Shown: positions 26,622 through 35,286 of the stretch, piece by piece
How the letters are laid out: every line of letters begins with the position of its first letter
Position numbering within the stretch: position 1 is the stretch's first letter
Assembly: GCF_016702655.1 (NCBI RefSeq)
Contig: NZ_JADJDO010000004.1
Span: forward strand, 62,001 to 126,000
Source of the DNA: Ideonella sp.
Lineage (GTDB): Bacteria; Pseudomonadota; Gammaproteobacteria; Burkholderiales; Burkholderiaceae_C
Direction of reading: 5' to 3'
DNA: 64,000 nucleotides
The notes under the pieces: generated by a model
What the model was told of the DNA's origin: nothing
Databases searched by the model: none
What the model saw: only the letters and a program-made list of their open reading frames with translations
Program-made: the position numbers and the translations under genes

Positions 26622-27566
26622 ATGAACCTGCACCAGTTCCGGTTTGTCCAGGAGGCGGTCCGGCGCAACCTCAACCTGACCGAGACCGCCAAGGCGCTGT
26701 TCACGTCGCAGCCCGGCGTGTCCAAGGCGATCCTCGAACTCGAGGACGAGCTCGGCATCGACATCTTCGCCCGCCACGGCAAGCGCCTGCGCCGCGTCAC
26801 CGAGCCCGGCGAACAGGTGCTGCGCGCGATCGAGGTCATCATGCGCGAGGTCGGCAACCTGAAGCGCATCGGCGAGGAGTACTCCAAGCAGGACGCCGGC
26901 ACGCTGTCGATCGCCACCACCCACACCCAGGCGCGCTACGTGCTGCCGGAGCCGGTGGCCGCGCTGCGCAAGCGCTTCCCCAAGGTCAACGTCAGCCTGC
27001 ACCAGGGCACGCCCGACCAGGTGGCGCAGATGCTGCTCGAGGAGGTGGCCGACATCGGCCTGGCGACCGAGTCGCTCGCCGGTTACGGCGAACTCGTCAC
27101 CCTGCCCTGCTACGAGTGGCACCATGTCGCGGTGATGCCGGCCGGCCACGCGCTCGCGCAGGTCGAGCGCATCTCGCTCGAGAACCTCGCCGTCGAGCCG
27201 CTGATCTCCTACCACCCCTCGTTCACCGGCCGCAAGCGCATCGACGACGCCTTCGCGGCAAGGCGGCTCAAGCCCAACATCGTGCTCGACGCGATCGACT
27301 CCGACGTCATCAAGACCTACGTTCGCCTCGGCCTCGGAGTGGGCATCGTGGCCGAGATGGCGGTGCGCGACGACGCGCCCGGCGGCGAACTCGTCTCGCG
27401 CCCGGTCGGCCATCTGTTCGGCCAGAATGTTGCGCGCGTGGCACTGCGCCGCGGCGCCTACCTGCGCAGCTATGTCTATGCCTTTGCCGAGCTGATCTCG
27501 AGCCGCCTCAGCCGCCCCCTGATCGAGCGCGCGATGAGCGGCGACGGCTCCGACTACGAACTGTGA
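26622..27566 (+). CDS. cysB: LysR-family regulator CysB
   Basis: 314 aa. N-terminal winged helix MNLHQFRFVQEAVRRNLNLTETAKALFTSQPGVSKAI followed by a periplasmic-binding-like effector domain. The SQPGVSKAI recognition helix and THTQARYVLP segment are those of CysB/Cbl, which activate cysteine biosynthesis and sulfate assimilation genes in response to N-acetylserine. Downstream of the chelatase gene on the same strand. Confidence 0.94.
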   Translation: MNLHQFRFVQEAVRRNLNLTETAKALFTSQPGVSKAILELEDELGIDIFARHGKRLRRVTEPGEQVLRAIEVIMREVGNLKRIGEEYSKQDAGTLSIATTHTQARYVLPEPVAALRKRFPKVNVSLHQGTPDQVAQMLLEEVADIGLATESLAGYGELVTLPCYEWHHVAVMPAGHALAQVERISLENLAVEPLISYHPSFTGRKRIDDAFAARRLKPNIVLDAIDSDVIKTYVRLGLGVGIVAEMAVRDDAPGGELVSRPVGHLFGQNVARVALRRGAYLRSYVYAFAELISSRLSRPLIERAMSGDGSDYEL

Positions 27567-27577
27567 TCAAGGACCCG

Positions 27578-28771
27578 ATGTCGCCCTCCCCCGTTGTGCC
27601 CGCCCAGCCCGCTGCCACCTTCGCCACCCCCACGCTGACGAGCCGCCTGCCGCGCGTCGGCACGACGATCTTCAGCGTCATGTCGGCGCTCGCGCTCGAA
27701 CATGACGCGGTCAACCTCGGTCAGGGATACCCGGACTTCGACTGCGACCCGGGTCTGATAGCCGCCGCCGAGCGCGCGATGCGCGCGGGGCTGAACCAGT
27801 ATCCGCCGATGCCCGGCGTGCCGGCGCTGCGCGAGGCCATCGCGGCCAAGATCGAAGCGCTCTACGGCCGCGCCTACGACCCCGGCAGCGAGATCACCGT
27901 CACCGCGGGCGCAACACAGGCCATCCTGAGCGCGATCCTGGCGATCGTGCATCCGGGCGACGAGGTGATCGTGCTCGAGCCGGCCTACGACAGCTATGAG
28001 CCCGGCGTCATCCTCGCCGGCGGCACGGTTGTGCACGTGCGATTGCGGCCGGGCAGCTTCGAGCCCGATTTCGACGCCATCGCCGCCGCGCTGTCGCCGC
28101 GCACGCGTGCGATCCTCGTCAACACGCCGCACAACCCGAGCGCCAGTGTGTGGAGCGCCGAGGACATGCGCCGCCTGGCCGAACTGCTGCGCCCGACCGG
28201 CGTGATCGTGATCGCCGACGAGGTCTACGAGCACATGGTGTTCGACGGCGCGCGCCACGAGAGCGTCGCCCGCCATGCCGAGCTTGCCGCGCGCAGCTTC
28301 ATCGTGTCGAGCTTCGGCAAGACCTACCACGTCACGGGCTGGAAGGTCGGCTACGTGGCGGCGCCGGCAGCGCTGACGGCGGAGTTCCGCAAGGTGCACC
28401 AGTTCAACGTGTTCACCGTCAACACGCCGATGCAGCACGCGCTCGCGGCCTACATGGCCGACCCGCGGCCGCACCTCGAACTGCCGGCCTTCTACCAACG
28501 CAAGCGCGACCTGTTCCGCGCCGGCCTCGCGCGCACCCGGCTCGTGCCGTTGGCCAGTGCCGGCAGCTACTTCCAGTGCGTCGACTATTCGGCCGTCAGC
28601 GACGCGAGCGAGGTCGATTTCTGCCAGTGGCTGACGCGCGAGATCGGCGTCGCGGCGATCCCGCTCTCGGTCTTCTACCGCGACGGCCTCGAGCAGCGCC
28701 TGGCACGCTTCTGCTTCGCGAAGAAGGACGAGACGCTGGCGCTGGCGCTGGAGCGGCTGGCGCGGATCTGA
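27578..28771 (+). CDS. Class I/II pyridoxal-phosphate aminotransferase (methionine aminotransferase-like)
   Basis: 397 aa. The fold type I core is complete: GQGYPDFDCD, NTPHNPS, the DEVYEHMVFDG strand and the Schiff-base Lys248 in SSFGKTYHVTGWK. This combination resembles YbdL/kynurenine-aminotransferase-type enzymes that use methionine, glutamine or aromatic amino acids. ATG 27578 has AAGGA four bases upstream; an alternative GTG at 27563 overlaps the cysB stop. If it accepts phenylalanine it could feed phenylpyruvate to the iorAB enzyme in this window, but that is inference. Confidence 0.9.
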   Translation: MSPSPVVPAQPAATFATPTLTSRLPRVGTTIFSVMSALALEHDAVNLGQGYPDFDCDPGLIAAAERAMRAGLNQYPPMPGVPALREAIAAKIEALYGRAYDPGSEITVTAGATQAILSAILAIVHPGDEVIVLEPAYDSYEPGVILAGGTVVHVRLRPGSFEPDFDAIAAALSPRTRAILVNTPHNPSASVWSAEDMRRLAELLRPTGVIVIADEVYEHMVFDGARHESVARHAELAARSFIVSSFGKTYHVTGWKVGYVAAPAALTAEFRKVHQFNVFTVNTPMQHALAAYMADPRPHLELPAFYQRKRDLFRAGLARTRLVPLASAGSYFQCVDYSAVSDASEVDFCQWLTREIGVAAIPLSVFYRDGLEQRLARFCFAKKDETLALALERLARI

Positions 28772-28778
28772 TGCGCGC

Positions 28779-30722
28779 TCAATGGCGCGTGTTCGACGGC
28801 TCGATGGCCAGCGGCATGTGGCCCGAAGTCGGGCTGAAGTCGGTGAGCAGGCGCGACGGCCGCGGGTCGCCGATCGCCGGATCGTCGTCCAGGCGCGTGA
28901 TGTCGACGTCCACGTCGGCCGGCGGGTCGATGCGCACCGGCGCTGCGGTCGGGTGCAGGCGCGTCATCGGCGCAGCCTCGCCCGCATCGTCGCCCAGCGG
29001 CAGCAACAGATCCACGTTGGCGGGCTGCGGGTCGCGCTCGGCGAGATCGCGCGCCACCGAATACAGGAACAGCAGTTCGCGATAGGCCGGCAGATCGAAG
29101 GTCGAGCTTGCCCCATCGCGACGCAACAGCGAGGCCTCGAGCGCTCGCAGCGCCTGGGTCGGCGTAGCCCACAGCTCCTGCAGGCGCGCGATCGCCGTCG
29201 GATAGTCGGCGAGCGTGCGGCCCTGTTGCAGATCGGCCTGCCACTCCGGTGCGTACGCGTTGAAGCGGCGGTTGAATCGCTCGCGGATGCGCTCGCCGGC
29301 CTCGCGGTCGCCGCGGCGTCGATAGATCTCGAGCAGCTTCAGGTAGGGCAAGGGGCTCGCGCCGCCGCTGCTGCGCAAATGCCCCATCAGCAGGTCGATC
29401 GCCGCATCGTCCTGCCCCAGCACGACGAAGAATTCGGCCTGCTGCTCGAGGTCGATGAGTTCCTCGACCGCAAGCGCCGGGTCGAGTGCCGTCGCACGAC
29501 CGCCGTCGCCCGAAAGCTCGGCCGCGAGCGTCGCGGCCTGCGAAATCATCATCGGGCTGGCCGTGGTCTCGGCCACCGCCGCAGCGTCGATCTGGCGCAG
29601 CGCAGGCGGCGCAGTGTCGGGCGCGGGTGCCTGCCAGTCGTCGGCCGGCTGCGCCTCGGCCCCTTGTTGCGCGGCATACCAGGGCGATGCTGCGGCCTGC
29701 GCGCCGGGTCGCTTCCAGAGCACGAACGCGAGCGCCGCTGCAAGCAGCGCCGCCAGCGTCCCGAGCGCATAGACGAACGGATTCGCGTAACGCGCGGCCT
29801 CGGCTTCGCGCAGGCGCTGCTGCATCTGCGTCAGGCCGGCCTGCATCGCCCGTCCTTCGGCCTGCAGCCGGGCCAGGTTGTCCTCGAGCGCCTGCAGGCG
29901 CTCGCGGGCCTGCTGCGCAGCCGGGTCCTCGATGACGCCTGCAGCGCCGAGAGCCGCGGAAGCCGGAGCCGTCGCGGGCGCGAGACCACTCGTCAGGTGC
30001 AGATCCACACGCTCGCGCGTCGCAGCATGGTCAGTGGCCTCGAGCTTGAGCCGCGCCCCGGCGGCGGCCACCGGTGCGCTCATGGGGCCCTTGCGCGCAC
30101 CAGTCCTGCGGCTCGTCGGGGCCACGGCTGCGCTCGCCACGGTGCGGCGCGGCGTCGCGCCGGCGCGGGTCGCGACGCGCCGCGCCGACGCCTTGGGTTG
30201 AGCCGACGGCGCGGCCTTGGCGGCAGGCGCCGGCCCGGACTGCGACGCGACAACGGCCCTGAGCACCGGCGCCGTCGCCGGCTCGACAGGCATGGTCGGC
30301 ACGCTAGCGGCAAGCAGTGGCGCATCGGTGCCGTTGAGCGCCACCGTCGGCGGATCGACCAGCGCAACAAACCTGCGCGTCAGCCGCGTCGGGCAGGTGA
30401 AGTGCACGTTCAGATTCACCACGGGCTCGTCGATCACGATGGTGCTCGCAATGCGCAGCGTGCGCTCGGTCGGTTCGCTGCCGGGCTCGATTGCCCAGCG
30501 CAACGCCGAAGGAAGGATGCGGTTCTCGCCCGCATGGACCTCGATCGCAATGCAGTCCTGGCTCAAAGACTCGCCCTCGTCGAGGCGCAGCTCGACAGCG
30601 AAGCGCAAGGGGTGGCCGAGCAGGCTCTGGTTGTTGACCTTGCCGATGCCCAGCGCCATGGCCTGCGCCGCGAGCAACGCGAGCAGCGCGCCGACGACGG
30701 CAGAGGCAAGGGCTTTGGGCAT
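28779..30722 (-). CDS. FimV-like polar/pilus assembly protein
   Basis: 647 aa. Signal peptide from MPKALASAVVGALL to about residue 23, a periplasmic FimV N-terminal domain (IGKVNNQSLLGHPLRFAVEL), a Pro/Ala-rich linker, a coiled coil (QQARERLQALEDNLARL...), one membrane helix (FVYALGTLAALLAAALAFVLW) and a cytoplasmic part with acidic TPR-like segments. FimV organises polar type IV pili and type II secretion. Met 30722 is preferred because it places the signal peptide at the N-terminus; an in-frame start 12 codons upstream exists. Convergent with the aminotransferase gene. Confidence 0.85.
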   Translation of the reverse strand: MPKALASAVVGALLALLAAQAMALGIGKVNNQSLLGHPLRFAVELRLDEGESLSQDCIAIEVHAGENRILPSALRWAIEPGSEPTERTLRIASTIVIDEPVVNLNVHFTCPTRLTRRFVALVDPPTVALNGTDAPLLAASVPTMPVEPATAPVLRAVVASQSGPAPAAKAAPSAQPKASARRVATRAGATPRRTVASAAVAPTSRRTGARKGPMSAPVAAAGARLKLEATDHAATRERVDLHLTSGLAPATAPASAALGAAGVIEDPAAQQARERLQALEDNLARLQAEGRAMQAGLTQMQQRLREAEAARYANPFVYALGTLAALLAAALAFVLWKRPGAQAAASPWYAAQQGAEAQPADDWQAPAPDTAPPALRQIDAAAVAETTASPMMISQAATLAAELSGDGGRATALDPALAVEELIDLEQQAEFFVVLGQDDAAIDLLMGHLRSSGGASPLPYLKLLEIYRRRGDREAGERIRERFNRRFNAYAPEWQADLQQGRTLADYPTAIARLQELWATPTQALRALEASLLRRDGASSTFDLPAYRELLFLYSVARDLAERDPQPANVDLLLPLGDDAGEAAPMTRLHPTAAPVRIDPPADVDVDITRLDDDPAIGDPRPSRLLTDFSPTSGHMPLAIEPSNTRH

Positions 30723-30897
30723 GCGATGGCGGCGAGTTTGGCGAGCCGACTCTAGCATCGCGTTACAACTTCAAGACCCCGAACAGCGCGGTCGAACGCC
30801 GCTGTTTCCGAGCCGAGCGAGACACATGACACAATCCGCGCGCCCTTTGGCGGCCCGCGCCCGGGCCGGACATTGCGACTTGCCCTGAACCATTGAC

Positions 30898-31632
30898 ATG
30901 CCCGCCGAACTCAGCACCGAGCGTCGTGGCGCAACACTCTTGCTGACGCTCGCCGACCCGGCCACGCGCAACCGTTTGAGCGAGCAACTCGTCGCAGCCG
31001 CCATCGAGGCCCTCAACGTTGCCGAATCCGATCCCGGTGTGCGCTGCGTCGTGCTGCGCGGGGCCGGCACGGATTTCTGTGCCGGCGCTGCCGAACTCGA
31101 ACCGCCAGGCGCCCCGATCGCCGAGACAGCCGCCGCGCGTTGGCGCGAGACCGAGCAAATCGTGCAACTGGTCGAGGCCATGCGCGCCTTTCCGAGACCC
31201 GTGATCGCGGCCGTGGAGGGCATCGTCGCCGGCGCCGGCCTGGCGCTCGTGCTCGCCTGCGACCTCGTCGTTGCCGCCGAGAACGTGCGCTTTACCCGCC
31301 CGGGGACCCAGGCTGGCGGCGGAGCGGATGGCGCCGCGCAGGCGCTTTTCGCCGATGCGCTGCCGCGCGCCCTCGCGATGCAGTGGCTGTGCCTCGCCGA
31401 CGAGCCGGCCTTCGTACGCCAGTTGCAGGCCTGCGGCGTGCTCAACCGCGTCTGCGCGCCCGGACAGGCTCTCGCTGCAGCCTGCACATGGGCCGAGGAG
31501 CTGGCAGCCGTTTCCGATGCGGTGCTCGGCGGCGCGAAGGCGCTGCTCGACGCGTCGCCGCGTCCGGCGCTCGCGCGCCAACTCGCGGCCGCGCGGGACC
31601 GACTCGCGGCCGGCCTGCTGCGCGGGCTCTGA
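30898..31632 (+). CDS. Crotonase-fold protein lacking both catalytic glutamates
   Basis: 244 aa. The enoyl-CoA hydratase/isomerase fold is clear (FPRPVIAAVEGIVAGAGLALVLACDLV), but the two glutamates of real hydratases are replaced: Ala116 stands where GGGLELA has Glu, and Gly136 where the LPE motif has Glu. The oxyanion-hole glycines remain. It probably still binds CoA thioesters but may be an isomerase, hydrolase or non-catalytic homologue. Compare the intact crotonase at 56270. Divergent from fimV. Confidence 0.8.
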   Translation: MPAELSTERRGATLLLTLADPATRNRLSEQLVAAAIEALNVAESDPGVRCVVLRGAGTDFCAGAAELEPPGAPIAETAAARWRETEQIVQLVEAMRAFPRPVIAAVEGIVAGAGLALVLACDLVVAAENVRFTRPGTQAGGGADGAAQALFADALPRALAMQWLCLADEPAFVRQLQACGVLNRVCAPGQALAAACTWAEELAAVSDAVLGGAKALLDASPRPALARQLAAARDRLAAGLLRGL

Positions 31633-31706
31633 CCCGAAGTACCCGCCTGCCGCGCAGGCACTAGACTCGTCGCGCAGACCGTGCCTGTCACGTCAGAGAC
31701 AAGAGG

Positions 31707-32411
31707 ATGAGCATCCCGGTTCTTACAATCGACGAACGTCGCAACATCGAGACGGGCTCGTGGTTCTCCAAGCTTTCCCAGCCGCTGCGCGAGGCCATCC
31801 TGTCGCGATCGACAGTGCGCCGCATGGCCGATGGCACGCTGCTGTCGACGCGCGGCTCGCAGGCCGAGGAGTGGTGCGGCGTCGCCAGGGGCTCGGTGCG
31901 CATCAGCACGGTCTCGCTCGCCGGCAAGCAGGTCGCGCTGACGTTTGTCGAGCCGGGCGTGTGGTTCGGCGACATCTCGCTCTTCGACGGCCTGCCGCGC
32001 ACCCACGACGCCAATGCCCATGGCGCGACGACGCTGCTCGCCGTGCGCAAGCCCGACTTCCTGCAGATCCTGGCCCAGCACGTGGAGCTCTACGACGCGC
32101 TGCTGCGCCTGAACTGCCGCCGCCTGCGGCTGATGTTCGACGTCGTCGAGGATCTCAACACGCGCCCGCTCGCGGCGCGGCTCGCGCGCCAGATCCTGCT
32201 GCTTGCGCGCAGCTACGGCGTGCCGCAGGGCGAGGAAATCCGCATCGGGCTGCAGCTCGCGCAGGAAGACCTGGCGCAGTTGCTGGGCGCATCGCGCCAG
32301 CGCGTGAACCAGGAGCTGAAGGCCCTCGAGCGCGAAGGCGCGCTGCGCATCGAGCCGACACGGCTCGTCGTGCTGTCCAAGGAAAAGTTGCTCGCGACCG
32401 CCGAGCGCTGA
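31707..32411 (+). CDS. Crp/Fnr-family transcriptional regulator
   Basis: 234 aa. Cyclic-nucleotide-binding-like beta-barrel followed by a Crp helix-turn-helix (LAQEDLAQLLGASRQRVNQELKALEREGAL). It has no N-terminal cysteine cluster, so it is not an oxygen-sensing FNR with a 4Fe-4S cluster. Ligand unknown. It precedes the phosphotransferase/acyl-CoA dehydrogenase genes by 21 bp and may regulate them, and its class could read FNR-like boxes found elsewhere in this window. Confidence 0.9.
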   Translation: MSIPVLTIDERRNIETGSWFSKLSQPLREAILSRSTVRRMADGTLLSTRGSQAEEWCGVARGSVRISTVSLAGKQVALTFVEPGVWFGDISLFDGLPRTHDANAHGATTLLAVRKPDFLQILAQHVELYDALLRLNCRRLRLMFDVVEDLNTRPLAARLARQILLLARSYGVPQGEEIRIGLQLAQEDLAQLLGASRQRVNQELKALEREGALRIEPTRLVVLSKEKLLATAER

Positions 32412-32432
32412 CCTGAAAGGGCGACGACAGCG

Positions 32433-33518
32433 ATGGACAACTTCACCGGCACCAAGCCCGTCTCCGAGCGCCACGCCTTCGATGTCGCTGCGCTGCAGGC
32501 CTGGCTTGCCACGCGCCTGCCCGGCTTCGATCGCGGGCCGGTCGCGGTCGAACAGTTCAAGGGCGGCCAGTCCAACCCGACCTACAAACTCGTCACGCCC
32601 GGCGCTGCCTACGTGATGCGTTCCAAGCCCGGCCCGGCAGCCAAGCTGCTCGCGTCGGCACACGCGATCGAGCGCGAGTTCCGCGTCATGAGCGCGCTAA
32701 GGCCGACCGACGTCCCGGTTCCGATGATGCACCTGTTGTGCGAGGACGAGTCGGTGATCGGGCGCGCTTTCTACATCATGGAGTGCGTGCAGGGCCGCGT
32801 GCTGTGGGAGCAGTCGCTGCCCGGCATGAGCCCGGCCGAGCGCGGCGCGATCTACGACGAGATGAACCGCGTCATCGCCGCGCTGCACAGCGTCGACGTG
32901 CAGGCCGCGGGTCTTGCCGACTACGGCCGGCCGGGCAACTATTTCGAGCGCCAGATCGGGCGCTGGAGCAAGCAGTACCTCGCCTCGGCAACCGAGACCA
33001 TCGCCGCGATGGACGCGCTGATGCTTTGGCTGCCCGGCCACATGCCGGCCAGCGCGCGCGACGAGTCGCAGGTGTCGGTCGTGCACGGCGACTTCCGGCT
33101 CGACAACCTGATCTTCCATCCGACCGAGCCCCGCATCCTCGCGGTGCTCGACTGGGAGCTGTCGACGACCGGTCACCCGCTCGCCGACTTCAGCTATCAC
33201 TGCATGTCATGGCACATCCCGCCGGGGGCGTTTCGCGGCATCGGCGGTCTCGATCTGGCTGCGCTCGGCATCCCCGACGAAGCGAGCTACGTGCGCCGCT
33301 ACTGCGAGCGCACCGGCCGTAGCGCCGGCGCCGCCGAGGCGGTGATGCGCGACTGGAACTTTTATCTCGCCTACAACTTGTTTCGCCTCGCCGCGATCCT
33401 GCAGGGCATCGTCAAGCGCGCGCAGCAAGGCACGGCCGCGAGCGCGCAGGCCGCGCAGACCGCTGCCGGCACGCGCCAACTGGCCGAAATGGGCTGGCGC
33501 TTTGCGCAGCAAGCCTGA
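32433..33518 (+). CDS. Phosphotransferase-family protein (ACAD10-N/APH type)
   Basis: 361 aa aminoglycoside-phosphotransferase-like kinase fold: VVHGDFRLDNLIFHP catalytic loop (catalytic Asp) and LAVLDWELSTTGHPLADF metal-binding segment. This subfamily occurs beside, or fused to, acyl-CoA dehydrogenases (ACAD10/11 in eukaryotes), where it phosphorylates a hydroxyacyl-CoA as a step of 4-hydroxy acid breakdown. The next gene, 25 bp downstream, is such a dehydrogenase, so the two probably form that module. Confidence 0.88.
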   Translation: MDNFTGTKPVSERHAFDVAALQAWLATRLPGFDRGPVAVEQFKGGQSNPTYKLVTPGAAYVMRSKPGPAAKLLASAHAIEREFRVMSALRPTDVPVPMMHLLCEDESVIGRAFYIMECVQGRVLWEQSLPGMSPAERGAIYDEMNRVIAALHSVDVQAAGLADYGRPGNYFERQIGRWSKQYLASATETIAAMDALMLWLPGHMPASARDESQVSVVHGDFRLDNLIFHPTEPRILAVLDWELSTTGHPLADFSYHCMSWHIPPGAFRGIGGLDLAALGIPDEASYVRRYCERTGRSAGAAEAVMRDWNFYLAYNLFRLAAILQGIVKRAQQGTAASAQAAQTAAGTRQLAEMGWRFAQQA

Positions 33519-33543
33519 ACCGATTCAACCGAGGAACCAAGCA

Positions 33544-34782
33544 ATGGACTTCAGCTATTCCCCGCGCACCCAGGCGCTGCAGGCGCAACTGCTGCGCTTC
33601 ATGGACGAGCACATCTATCCGGCCGAAGCGGCCTACCACGCCGAGATCGAGGCCCACACCGCCGCCGGCAAGCGCTGGACGCCACTGCAGGTGATCGAGC
33701 GCCTCAAGCCCAAGGCGCGCGAGCAGGGCCTGTGGAACCTGTTCCTGCCGCCGAGCGCCGACGGCACGCAGCGCGAGGCCGAGCACGGTCCGGGACTGTC
33801 GAACCAGGACTACGGGCCGCTCGCGGAGATCATGGGCCGCGTGCCCTGGGCGAGCGAGGTCTTCAACTGCTCGGCGCCCGATACCGGCAACATGGAGACC
33901 ATTGCCCGCTACGGCAGCGCCGAGCACAAGCAGCGCTGGCTCGAGCCGCTGCTCGCGGGCGAGATCCGCAGCGCGTTCGCGATGACCGAGCCCGCCGTCG
34001 CGTCGTCGGACGCGACCAACATCGCCGCGCGCATCGAGCGCCAGGGCGACGAGTACGTGATCAACGCCCGCAAGTGGTGGACCTCGGGCGCGGGCGATCC
34101 GCGCTGCAAGGTCTATATCTTCATGGGCAAGACCGACCCCGAGGCGCCGCGCCACTCGCAGCAGTCGATGATCCTCGTGCCCGCCGACGCGCCCGGGATC
34201 ACGGTGCTGCGCCCGCTGTCGGTGTTCGGCTACGACGACGCGCCGCACGGCCACATGGAGGTCGACTTCAGCAACGTGCGCGTGCCGGTCGGGAACATCC
34301 TGCTCGGCGAGGGGCGCGGCTTCGAGATCGCGCAAGGCCGCCTCGGGCCGGGGCGCATCCACCACTGCATGCGCCTGATCGGGCTTGCCGAGCGCGCGCT
34401 CGAGATGCTGTGCCAGCGCGCGACGCGGCGGGTCGCGTTCGGGCGCCCGATCTCGGATCAGGGCGTGACGCGCGAACGCATCGCCGAGGCGCGCTGCCGC
34501 ATCGACCAGGCGCGCTTGCTGACCCTCAAGGCGGCATGGATGATGGACGTGGCCGGCAACAAGACCGCCAAGGCCGAGATCGCGATGATCAAGGTCGTCG
34601 CGCCGCAGATGGCGCTGCAGGTCATCGACTGGGCGATGCAGGTCCACGGCGGCGCCGGCGTGTGCCAGGACTTCCCGCTCGCCTACTTCTACGCCGCTGC
34701 GCGCACGCTGCGCTTCGCCGACGGCCCGGACGAGGTACACCGCAACGCGATCGCGAAGATGGAACTCGGCAAGTACGCGTGA
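33544..34782 (+). CDS. Acyl-CoA dehydrogenase, ACAD10/11-like
   Basis: 412 aa flavoprotein. FAD/acyl-CoA binding segments AMTEPAVASSDATNIAA and WWTSGAGDPRC, and the C-terminal helical bundle with VHGGAGVCQDFPLA and ADGPDEVHRNAIAKMEL. Pairs with the preceding kinase-like gene, as in the ACAD10/11 system. ATG 33544 is taken because the frame upstream runs into the previous gene. Electrons would pass to ETF. Confidence 0.92.
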   Translation: MDFSYSPRTQALQAQLLRFMDEHIYPAEAAYHAEIEAHTAAGKRWTPLQVIERLKPKAREQGLWNLFLPPSADGTQREAEHGPGLSNQDYGPLAEIMGRVPWASEVFNCSAPDTGNMETIARYGSAEHKQRWLEPLLAGEIRSAFAMTEPAVASSDATNIAARIERQGDEYVINARKWWTSGAGDPRCKVYIFMGKTDPEAPRHSQQSMILVPADAPGITVLRPLSVFGYDDAPHGHMEVDFSNVRVPVGNILLGEGRGFEIAQGRLGPGRIHHCMRLIGLAERALEMLCQRATRRVAFGRPISDQGVTRERIAEARCRIDQARLLTLKAAWMMDVAGNKTAKAEIAMIKVVAPQMALQVIDWAMQVHGGAGVCQDFPLAYFYAAARTLRFADGPDEVHRNAIAKMELGKYA

Positions 34783-34800
34783 GCGAGGACCTGCGGGCGC

Positions 34801-34876
34801 TCTGAATCGGCGAGCCGCCAAGCCGACTGGGCGCCACCTCGGGGGGCTGCAAACGAAGTGAGCTTGGGGTACGTCT
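34801..34876. repeat. Dispersed repeat fragment downstream of the acyl-CoA dehydrogenase
   Basis: Contains GGGCGCCACCTCGGGGGGCTGCAAACGAAGTGAGCTTGGGG-like sequence (broken here into its visible parts: GCGCCACCTCGGGGGG, then AACGAAGTGAGCTTGGGG at 34851-34868). The second part is the reverse complement of a stretch at 47611-47628 after the phenylacetate-CoA ligase gene. Non-coding. Confidence 0.55.
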
Positions 34877-35090
34877 TCAGGCCTCGAAGTCGGCCTGCAC
34901 CGCCAGGCCACCGAGCGCGCCCGAGCGCTCGACCTGCACCCGGCGGCGTGGGCGGTCGCGACGCGCTTGGCGATCGACCGACCCAGACCGCTGCCGCCGC
35001 GGGCGAGCGCGCGGCCCCACTGCCAGTAGCAGGCCTCCTGCAGCAGCAATCAGTGTGGCGAGGGCATGCGCGCGTTCGGGCAATGGAAGC
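34877..35090 (-). pseudogene. Degraded histidine-kinase C-terminal fragment
   Basis: Three minus-strand frames carry consecutive pieces of a sensor-kinase ATPase domain. LPERAHALATL (near 35089) matches the region before the G2 box; GRALARGGSGLGRSIAKRVATAHA is a G2 box (normally GGSGLGLSI) in a second frame; RVQVERSGALGGLAVQADFEA ends in TGA at 34877 in a third. At least two frameshifts separate them. No intact kinase or response regulator is nearby. The rest of this 504-bp gene-free stretch (34783-35286) shows nothing else I can identify. Confidence 0.5.
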
Positions 35091-35286
35091 CAGCGGCTGC
35101 CGGGCGAAGGCATCGGCGGGGTTCCGGTCGGACACCCGGCACCGGCTGGTGCCAACGCAGGGGTGCACCGCGACAGCGTAGCGCCCGGAGAGACTGGCGC
35201 CGCAAGCTTGTGAGTCGATTGACAGGCCCGAGCCGAGCGCCGCCACGCGCAGCGCCACACCCGTGACTGTCCTGCCCCTGCGCAGT

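Noticed and set aside
30783..30809. AACAGCG...CGCTGTT inverted repeat between fimV and the crotonase as a terminator
   Set aside because: It lies ahead of two divergent genes, is imperfect inside and has no T-run, so there is no transcript for it to end.
30890..30903. TTGACATG at the crotonase start, looking like half of an FNR box
   Set aside because: Only one half-site and it overlaps the ATG, where an activator could not work.
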